Below are positions 1 to 5,445 of a stretch of DNA of 12,313 nucleotides, piece by piece. The stretch is from CAIVPM01 sp964477265 (lineage in GTDB: Bacteria; Bacteroidota; Bacteroidia; Chitinophagales; Chitinophagaceae). Where the stretch lies: NCBI GenBank assembly GCA_964477265.1, contig CAYZDJ010000038.1:1-12313 (forward strand), in the 5' to 3' direction. Within the stretch, counting starts at the first letter, position 1; the number at the start of each line of letters is the position of its first letter. Made by a program: the position numbers and the translations under genes. The notes under the pieces were generated by a model that worked only from the letters and a program-made list of their open reading frames with translations, made no database searches and was not told where the DNA came from.

Positions 1-514
1 TCTCTGCACCCATTAAAGCTGTAATTCTAGATGCTTCAGGATACCATTGATCCCAGCAAATCAATATACCAATTCTGCCATATTTTGTATCAAAGTTTTT
101 GTAGCCTAAATCGCCTGGAGTAAAATAAAATTTTTCGTAATAAGCAGGGTCATCAGGTATGTGCATTTTTCTATACTTACCCAAGTAAGTTCCATCTGCA
201 TCTATTACTGCTGTTGTGTTGTGATAAATTCCAGACGTTCTTTTTTCAAACAAACTGGCAACAATTACAACGCCAGTTTCTTTTGCAACTTCACTTAAAA
301 CATCAGTTGTTTTTCCAGGAATTTTTTCTGCCAATTCAAAATTCTCATAAGCCTCAACATCACAGAAATACAATGATGTAAACAGCTCTTGCAGGCACAC
401 AATATTTGCACCTTTGCTTGCTGCAACTTTAACTTGTTCTATTGCCTTGTTTAAGTTAGTTTGCACATCAGCAACACAACTCATTTGCACCAAGCCTATT
501 TTTACTTTACTCAT
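1..514 (-). CDS. aguB: N-carbamoylputrescine amidase (carbon-nitrogen hydrolase), 3' end cut off by the window
   Basis: Hydrolyses N-carbamoylputrescine to putrescine, CO2 and ammonia, the last step of the agmatine deiminase route to polyamines; cytoplasmic. I translated it by hand from the ATG at 512-514: 171 residues are visible of a family length near 290. The nitrilase-superfamily catalytic triad is present: Glu43 in LQELF, Lys116 in YRKMHIP and Cys153 in ICWDQWYPE. The CWDQWYPEASR stretch is typical of the AguB branch rather than of generic nitrilases. The frame stays open to base 1. The gene is divergent from gpmI; the upstream spacer contains an inverted repeat ending 13 nt before this start. 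Its usual partner aguA (agmatine deiminase) is not visible and may lie beyond the left edge. Confidence in the family is very high; AguB rather than another amidase is a strong inference from the motif. Confidence 0.9.
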   Translation of the reverse strand, partial: MSKVKIGLVQMSCVADVQTNLNKAIEQVKVAASKGANIVCLQELFTSLYFCDVEAYENFELAEKIPGKTTDVLSEVAKETGVVIVASLFEKRTSGIYHNTTAVIDADGTYLGKYRKMHIPDDPAYYEKFYFTPGDLGYKNFDTKYGRIGILICWDQWYPEASRITALMGAE

Positions 515-527
515 TTCAAAAAATTAA

Positions 528-750
528 AGTTGCAAAATAAAGCTATTCACCATATAGAAACACAGGCACATAGAAGTTATTTATTGATTTAGATTATGCT
601 AAATAGAAATCCAAAACTTGAATGGTGCCAACGCTACCGAAGTTTGATAGTAGCAATAAAGCTTGAACAATGTCAAAAATAAAAATGCGAAGCATTAAAA
701 AATTATGTTTCTATGTGCCTATGTGGTAAACAAAACTTTATTTTGCAACT
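528..750. repeat. Imperfect long inverted repeat filling the aguB/gpmI spacer
   Basis: Two exact arm pairs are visible. AGTTGCAAAATAAAG at 528-542 is matched by its reverse complement at 736-750, and AGGCACATAGAA at 564-575 by its reverse complement at 709-720. Sequence between and inside the arms is partly conserved. The right outer arm ends on the base before the gpmI ATG; the left one starts 13 nt before the aguB ATG. The outer arm read towards each gene contains TATTTTG, one base short of the Bacteroidota -7 consensus TAnnTTTG, so it may hold mirrored promoter or operator elements. The centre (about 600-680) has no ORF of note. The whole could instead be a MITE-like element; I cannot decide from one copy. 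Confidence 0.7.
684..696. other. Perfect small hairpin AATGC-GAA-GCATT
   Basis: A 5-bp stem with a GAA loop, containing the heptamer GCGAAGC, a DNA hairpin known for exceptional stability. Read on the minus strand it is followed by a T-rich run, so it resembles a weak intrinsic terminator for transcripts heading towards aguB. It lies between the arms of the larger inverted repeat. Its function is unknown. Confidence 0.35.
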
Positions 751-2271
751 ATGAGCAAAAAAGTAATCTTAATAATAATGGATGGATGGGGTTTAGGAAA
801 ATCTAAAACTGCCGATGCAATTCAAAATGCCAATGTTCCTTTTACTACTTCTTTATACAATAAATATCCTCATAGCACTTTAGTAACCTGTGGCGAAGCT
901 GTTGGTTTGCCTGATGGACAAATGGGCAATAGCGAAGTTGGTCATTTAAACTTAGGTGCTGGACGTATTGTTTACCAAGAGTTACAGCGAATTAATGTTG
1001 CTATACGCACAGGCGAGTTTGCAAAAAATGAAGAACTATTGTCTGCAATTAAATATGCAAAAGACAACTCAAAACCCTTGCATTTATTGGGTTTGGTAAG
1101 CAATGGTGGCGTGCATTCTCATATTAATCATTTAAAGGCAATTATTGATGTTTGTAAAGCAAATGATTTGCAAAATGTATTCATACACGCATTTACCGAT
1201 GGTCGTGATTGTGACCCAAAAAGTGGATTAGGTTTTATTAAAGATTTGCAACAACATTTAAATAATTCTGTTGGACTCATTGCAACGATTACTGGTCGTT
1301 ATTATGCAATGGATAGAGACAAACGTTGGGAACGTGTAAAGCTAGCTTATGATGCGTTGGTTAATGGTGTTGGTGAAGAAAGTAATGATATTGTTGCAAG
1401 TATAGAAAAGTCTTATGCAACAGGTGTTACAGATGAATTTATTAAGCCAATCATTAATTCAAAAGTAAAAAATGAACATTCTGCAATACAAGATGGCGAT
1501 GCAGTTTTATGCTTCAACTTTAGAACAGATAGATGCAGGGAAATTACTGAAGTTCTTACACAGCAAGATTTTGCTGATTTTGGAATGCATAAAATGAATT
1601 TGCATTATACAACTATAACAGAGTATGATGCAACTTTTAAGAATGTAAATGTGATGTTTGAAAACGATAATTTGAACAACACACTTGGAGAAGTTTTAGC
1701 AGCAAATGGCAAGCAACAAATAAGAATGGCGGAGACTGAAAAATATCCTCACGTAACTTTCTTTTTTAGTGGTGGGAGGGAAAAAGAATTTGATGGTGAA
1801 ACAAGAATGATTGTACCATCGCCAAAAGTGGCAACTTATGATTTACAACCTGAAATGAGTGCAATTGGATTAACGGATAAGCTTGTGCCTGAAATTGAAA
1901 AAGGTTATGCAGATTTCATTTGCCTGAACTTTGCAAATGCAGATATGGTAGGACATACAGGCGTTTTTAATGCTGTTGTAAAAGCTGTTGAAACAGTAGA
2001 TAAATGTGTTGAACGAGTTGTAAATGCTGCTCTTAAAAGCAACTATACAGTTTTATTAACTGCAGACCACGGCAATGCTGATTTTATGATTAATGAAGAT
2101 GGTAGCCCAAACACACAACACTCTTTAAATCTTGTTCCTTTGTTTTTAATAAGCAATGATTATAAAGGCAGTTTAAAGGCTGGAAAACTTGGTGACATAG
2201 CACCAACAGTTTTAAAATTAATGAACCTTGACATTCCAAAAGAAATGACAGGCGATGTGTTGGTTGATTAA
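751..2271 (+). CDS. gpmI: 2,3-bisphosphoglycerate-independent phosphoglycerate mutase
   Basis: Interconverts 3- and 2-phosphoglycerate in glycolysis and gluconeogenesis using two metal ions (Mn2+ in characterised enzymes) and a phosphoserine intermediate; cytoplasmic. At 506 aa it is close to the usual length near 510. Visible motifs, in order: metal ligand Asp11 in IMDGWG; nucleophile Ser61 in MGNSEVGHLNLGAGR; His122 in GGVHSH; Asp150 and Arg152 in FTDGRD; Arg183 in TGRYYAMDRD; Arg258 and Arg261 in NFRTDR; Lys331 in TEKYPHVTFF; Asp398 and His402 in NADMVGH; Asp439-His440 in TADHGNAD; and His457. The catalytic set is complete. ATG 751 directly follows the inverted-repeat arm and has no Shine-Dalgarno, so the leader is either very short or the promoter lies further up. 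The stop overlaps that of the convergent methyltransferase gene. Confidence 0.98.
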   Translation: MSKKVILIIMDGWGLGKSKTADAIQNANVPFTTSLYNKYPHSTLVTCGEAVGLPDGQMGNSEVGHLNLGAGRIVYQELQRINVAIRTGEFAKNEELLSAIKYAKDNSKPLHLLGLVSNGGVHSHINHLKAIIDVCKANDLQNVFIHAFTDGRDCDPKSGLGFIKDLQQHLNNSVGLIATITGRYYAMDRDKRWERVKLAYDALVNGVGEESNDIVASIEKSYATGVTDEFIKPIINSKVKNEHSAIQDGDAVLCFNFRTDRCREITEVLTQQDFADFGMHKMNLHYTTITEYDATFKNVNVMFENDNLNNTLGEVLAANGKQQIRMAETEKYPHVTFFFSGGREKEFDGETRMIVPSPKVATYDLQPEMSAIGLTDKLVPEIEKGYADFICLNFANADMVGHTGVFNAVVKAVETVDKCVERVVNAALKSNYTVLLTADHGNADFMINEDGSPNTQHSLNLVPLFLISNDYKGSLKAGKLGDIAPTVLKLMNLDIPKEMTGDVLVD

Positions 2272-3449
2272 GAAACTTTTTTAAGTAATGCAGCAAACAT
2301 AGTATCAGCCTGGTTTGTATAGCCTTTAAAATATTTTTGCTCAACCAGAATAAGATTATTTTGTTGCATTATTTTTTCTACAACCTTTTCATTTTCCTTT
2401 TCAAAAACACTGCAAGTTATATACAATAAATAACCTTCTTTTTGTAAATGAGCCATTGCATTTATAGCAATTGAAGATTGCAGGTTATGAAATTCCTCTA
2501 TAGATTCTTCCTTGAAAAAAAACAGTTCTTCTGGTGTTCTTGACCAAGTGCCACTGCCAGTGCAAGGCACATCACAAATAATAAAATTAAATTTCTTTTT
2601 TAAAGTTATTACAGGCTTTGATGCATCCAAAACAAAAGATTCAAATTTATTTATACCAGCTTCTTCAAATCTTTTTCTAAGATTAGCAATAATGCTTGTC
2701 CTTATATCACTAACTGTTATGGTTACATTTTGCAAAATATCTTTTGCTAAAATTGTTTTGCCACCACTTGCTGCACAGCAATCCCACAAAGCGATTGGTT
2801 GAGTTAGATTATTTTTTACAACTTCTATCAACTCGCCAACTTGCTGAGAGGAATAATCTTGTATTACTGCTTCCTTATTAATTAAAAGTATATTATCAAT
2901 CTTAGTTGTATTGGGCAGTGAGAAGCAACTATTTGTTTGTTTATAAAAAGAAATATTGTTTTTGCTTAGTTTTTCAGCAACAGCTTTTTCTTTTCCAGGC
3001 CTTACTCTTATAAACAAATTGGGTTGCAGTAAATGAGCTTTAACAAAAGCATTTTTATCAATACCTTCAGTAATATTTTTATGTGATTGAAAAATATCAT
3101 CAACACTAAAATCTTTGAATGAACTTTGAATAAATGTAATTCTTTTATCTACCTCATTATGCCAGTTACTCAACCAAACTTCATCAAATAAATGTTCATA
3201 ATTGTTACAGCTACTATTACATAAAAAATAAGCAATTCTTATTCTTAAATCTACATCTTCTTCACACAAAACTTTGCCAATTCTATAATAGCAATAACAC
3301 CAATGTGTAATTTGTTTTCTATCAGTTGAACCGTGTTTTTTATGTGCAGCAAAATAATTTTTTAAATACGCAGATAATGGAATATCACCTAGATATGACT
3401 CAATCAATTTTTTTGCAACATTAAAATAAGTAGTAAATCTGTTTTGCAT
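2268..3449 (-). CDS. RsmB/NOP-family SAM-dependent RNA cytosine-C5 methyltransferase
   Basis: Predicted to transfer a methyl group from SAM to C5 of a cytosine in rRNA or tRNA. Numbered from the chosen start (393 aa): SAM-binding motif I is DCCAASGGKT at 223-232, acidic ribose ligand Asp248 in SDIRT, motif IV is DVPCTGSGTW from 293 (Cys296), and motif VI is TCS at 345-347 (Cys346). The two-cysteine arrangement is that of m5C RNA methyltransferases. The first ~100 residues resemble a degenerate NusB-like domain (DRKQITHWCYCYYRIG), as in RsmB. Motif I has Ser where the family normally has Pro (CAAPGGKT). Start: an ATG at 3474-3476 gives nine extra residues, but the ATG at 3447-3449 (MQNRFTTYFN) fits homologues better from memory and leaves room for the divergent promoter at 3457-3484. 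The rRNA target is not deducible, so no gene symbol is given. Confidence 0.88.
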   Translation of the reverse strand: MQNRFTTYFNVAKKLIESYLGDIPLSAYLKNYFAAHKKHGSTDRKQITHWCYCYYRIGKVLCEEDVDLRIRIAYFLCNSSCNNYEHLFDEVWLSNWHNEVDKRITFIQSSFKDFSVDDIFQSHKNITEGIDKNAFVKAHLLQPNLFIRVRPGKEKAVAEKLSKNNISFYKQTNSCFSLPNTTKIDNILLINKEAVIQDYSSQQVGELIEVVKNNLTQPIALWDCCAASGGKTILAKDILQNVTITVSDIRTSIIANLRKRFEEAGINKFESFVLDASKPVITLKKKFNFIICDVPCTGSGTWSRTPEELFFFKEESIEEFHNLQSSIAINAMAHLQKEGYLLYITCSVFEKENEKVVEKIMQQNNLILVEQKYFKGYTNQADTMFAALLKKVS

Positions 3450-3456
3450 TGAATGA

Positions 3457-3484
3457 TTTGAAATGCTTGTAAACATTATGTTTG
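3457..3484 (+). promoter_or_regulatory. Bacteroidota-type promoter for the 3507 membrane protein gene
   Basis: A perfect -7 element TATGTTTG (TAnnTTTG consensus) at 3477-3484 is preceded by TTTG at 3457-3460 as the -33 element. The 16-nt spacer is slightly short. Transcription would start near 3490, about 15 nt before the ATG at 3507. If the methyltransferase started at 3476 the promoter would overlap its coding region, which supports the 3449 start. Confidence 0.45.
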
Positions 3485-3506
3485 CAAATATCTACAAGAA
3501 AAAGGA

Positions 3507-4007
3507 ATGAACACAACAGAACTTAAAATCTATAAATTATTATCATATATATTATTGCTGCCTAATGCTTTCAACGCTATTGGAATATTGCTTGCAGTAT
3601 TTATAAATCCATTGCAAGCAATATTATTGTTAGGAATAGTTTTATATACTATTCATTCTTTTACCTTTTTAATAAGGGGCATTATCAATAAAAATAATTG
3701 CAGCTTTAAATTGAAACTGAGAATTAAATATACTTCAATAGCAGCAATCTTTTTTAGCGTAGCCAATTTTATACTCTGGCTTACCATAATTAAAAACCCT
3801 TCATACTTGCAACAAGTTTCTTTGCCACAAAATGTAAAAAAAATGCAAGGCCTTAGTGATGCAGATTTGGAAAAACTTATGGAAAAGGTAATGCTATTTA
3901 TATCTTATGTAATGCTTATATATAGTGCATTACAAATGCTTCATGTTTTTATGACATACAAATTCACTAAGCTTTATGCCGATGTTTTTGTTGAAGAAAA
4001 AAGGTAA
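3507..4007 (+). CDS. Small integral membrane protein, four predicted helices, function unknown
   Basis: 166 aa. Hydrophobic segments at about residues 10-32, 36-57, 74-95 and 127-149 predict four transmembrane helices. A basic segment (61-73, NKNNCSFKLKLRIK) lies between helices 2 and 3, and a polar stretch with LSDADLEKLMEK (116-127) lies before helix 4. Charge distribution suggests that the loop at 61-73 and the C-terminal tail (YKFTKLYADVFVEEKR) are cytoplasmic. There is no signal peptide, enzyme motif or named domain that I recognise. The ATG is preceded by AAGAAAAAGGA, a purine-rich stretch that could aid initiation. It has its own promoter-like sequence and lies alone between two minus-strand genes, so it is probably monocistronic. 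Its stop TAA abuts the xerD stop with no gap. It is a real gene by length, clear membrane pattern and fit between neighbours; its role is unknown. Confidence 0.8.
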   Translation: MNTTELKIYKLLSYILLLPNAFNAIGILLAVFINPLQAILLLGIVLYTIHSFTFLIRGIINKNNCSFKLKLRIKYTSIAAIFFSVANFILWLTIIKNPSYLQQVSLPQNVKKMQGLSDADLEKLMEKVMLFISYVMLIYSALQMLHVFMTYKFTKLYADVFVEEKR

Positions 4008-4910
4008 TTATTTTTTAAATGCAGGATGAAACTGATGCAAGGTTGAACGTAAAAAATCTCTGTCCAAATGTGTATAGATTTCAGTGGTCGTAATGCTTTC
4101 GTGTCCTAGCATTTCCTGCACTGCACGCAGGTCTGCACCACCTTCTACCAAGTGGGTTGCAAATGAGTGACGAAATGTGTGTGGCGAAATTGTTTTGGTT
4201 AAACCAGCTTTTAAAGCACAGTCTTTAATAATATAAAAAATCATAATTCTGCTAAGGCTTTTACCAAATTTATTCAGGAACAAAATGTCTTCAAAATCCT
4301 TTGCAATTTTTGTGTGAACTCTTACTGTCTCTGCATAAATTTTAATATACTTAATAGCATCTCTGCCAATGGGTACAAGCCTTTCCTTATCTCCTTTACC
4401 AATCACCCTTATAAAACCAACATCTAAATACAGGCAACTTAATTTCAAATTTACCACTTCACTCACACGCAAGCCACAGCTATACATTGTTTCTAGAATT
4501 GCTTTGTTTCTTGTGCCATCATTTGTACTTAAATTAAGTTGTGCAATCACACTTTCAATTTCCTCAAAACTCAAAACGTCTGGCAAAGCACGTTTTGTTT
4601 TGGGTGCTTCTAAAAGTTCAGCAGGATTGGTGTTGCTTATTTGCTCTGTTAAACAAAATTTATAAAAGCCTTTAATGCCACTAATAATGCGTGCCTGAGA
4701 AGTTGCACTCATTCCCAACTCTGCAACAAACTTTACAAAGTTTTGCAAATCCTTTAAGTCAAGTTCGTTGGGCTGCTTGCTTAAATTATTTGTTTCTAAA
4801 TATTGAGTTAGTTTTTCAACATCTCTTAAATAAGCTTCAACACTATTGCTACTCAAACTTTTTTCAAGTTGCAGGTATGCCTTAAAACCTTTTATGTATG
4901 ATTGCCACAT
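4008..4910 (-). CDS. xerD: Site-specific tyrosine recombinase XerD
   Basis: Resolves chromosome dimers at dif together with XerC, or acts in a single-Xer variant. From the chosen ATG at 4908-4910 it is 300 aa, the normal XerC/XerD length. The N-terminal SAM-like core-binding domain is at about 5-90 (YIKGFKAYLQLEKSLSSNSV) and the catalytic domain at about 108-290. All six catalytic residues are visible: Arg148 (CGLRVSE), Lys172 (GKGDKER), His244 and Arg247 (SPHTFRHSFATH), His270 (MLGHESI) and nucleophile Tyr279 (EIYTHLD). A longer reading from 4955 would run into the upstream gene and adds 15 unconserved residues; the MWQSYIKGF start matches the family. It sits 13 nt downstream of the 170-aa membrane protein gene, probably in one operon with the radical SAM gene. 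The XerD rather than XerC assignment is from overall resemblance. No dif site was seen here. Confidence 0.93.
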   Translation of the reverse strand: MWQSYIKGFKAYLQLEKSLSSNSVEAYLRDVEKLTQYLETNNLSKQPNELDLKDLQNFVKFVAELGMSATSQARIISGIKGFYKFCLTEQISNTNPAELLEAPKTKRALPDVLSFEEIESVIAQLNLSTNDGTRNKAILETMYSCGLRVSEVVNLKLSCLYLDVGFIRVIGKGDKERLVPIGRDAIKYIKIYAETVRVHTKIAKDFEDILFLNKFGKSLSRIMIFYIIKDCALKAGLTKTISPHTFRHSFATHLVEGGADLRAVQEMLGHESITTTEIYTHLDRDFLRSTLHQFHPAFKK

Positions 4911-4923
4911 TATGAGATATAAA

Positions 4924-5436
4924 TTATTGGATAATATTTTTGTTAAAATAATCAACTACAAATTTTGCATCTTGCATATCCATAAACTCATTTAATGAAT
5001 ATGCCTTACCGTCTTTTAGTATAGCCTTTAGCTTGTAAGTTTTATCATTACTTTTTTCAAAAAAATCATAATCATCTTCAAAAAAATCAATTTCATTAAA
5101 TAGAATTATATATTTTTTGTCAAATATATTTTTGGGATAGATAGTTATCGACTGATTGTCAAAATCGAAAATTGTTTTATTAATACTATTAAAACTTTGC
5201 CAAAGGCGATAAACAGTTAAACCTAGAATTGGTACAGCTAGTATAATGTAGTCAGCACTTTTAAAAAATAACGAAATAGATACTACAGCAATTATAGCAA
5301 ATGAAATAACCTTCGATGTAAATGCCAAATTTTCTATTTCAATGGTATTTCTTTTTATAACAAGCTTAGGGTTTACAATTTCATTTTCTTTAAAATAAAA
5401 AACTAATATTTCTGATTCAAGTTGTTTACTTAACAT
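4924..5436 (-). CDS. Two-helix membrane protein of unknown function
   Basis: 170 aa, ATG at 5434-5436. A short polar N-terminus (1-40, with IKRNTIEIEN) precedes two hydrophobic segments at about 43-59 and 63-80. A soluble C-terminal half (about 85-170) is rich in beta-type and acidic sequence (FDFDNQSITIYPKN, FNEIDFFEDDYDFFEKS, KDGKAYSLNEF). The order 'short strand region, helix pair, strand-rich tail' recalls small membrane-anchored PH-like proteins common in Bacteroidota, but I see no diagnostic motif. It lies 9 nt after the radical SAM stop and 13 nt before xerD, so co-transcription is likely. A functional link to either neighbour is not shown. Base composition is as AT-rich as its surroundings. 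Confidence 0.75.
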   Translation of the reverse strand: MLSKQLESEILVFYFKENEIVNPKLVIKRNTIEIENLAFTSKVISFAIIAVVSISLFFKSADYIILAVPILGLTVYRLWQSFNSINKTIFDFDNQSITIYPKNIFDKKYIILFNEIDFFEDDYDFFEKSNDKTYKLKAILKDGKAYSLNEFMDMQDAKFVVDYFNKNIIQ

Positions 5437-5445
5437 AAATATTTT

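Noticed and set aside
2512..2802. 96-codon plus-strand frame opposite the methyltransferase gene
   Set aside because: It is antisense to the conserved catalytic domain of a clear gene; its codons simply mirror that gene.
4911..4955. N-terminal extension of XerD to 315 aa
   Set aside because: It would overlap the end of the upstream gene by about 30 nt, and the residues do not fit the family start.
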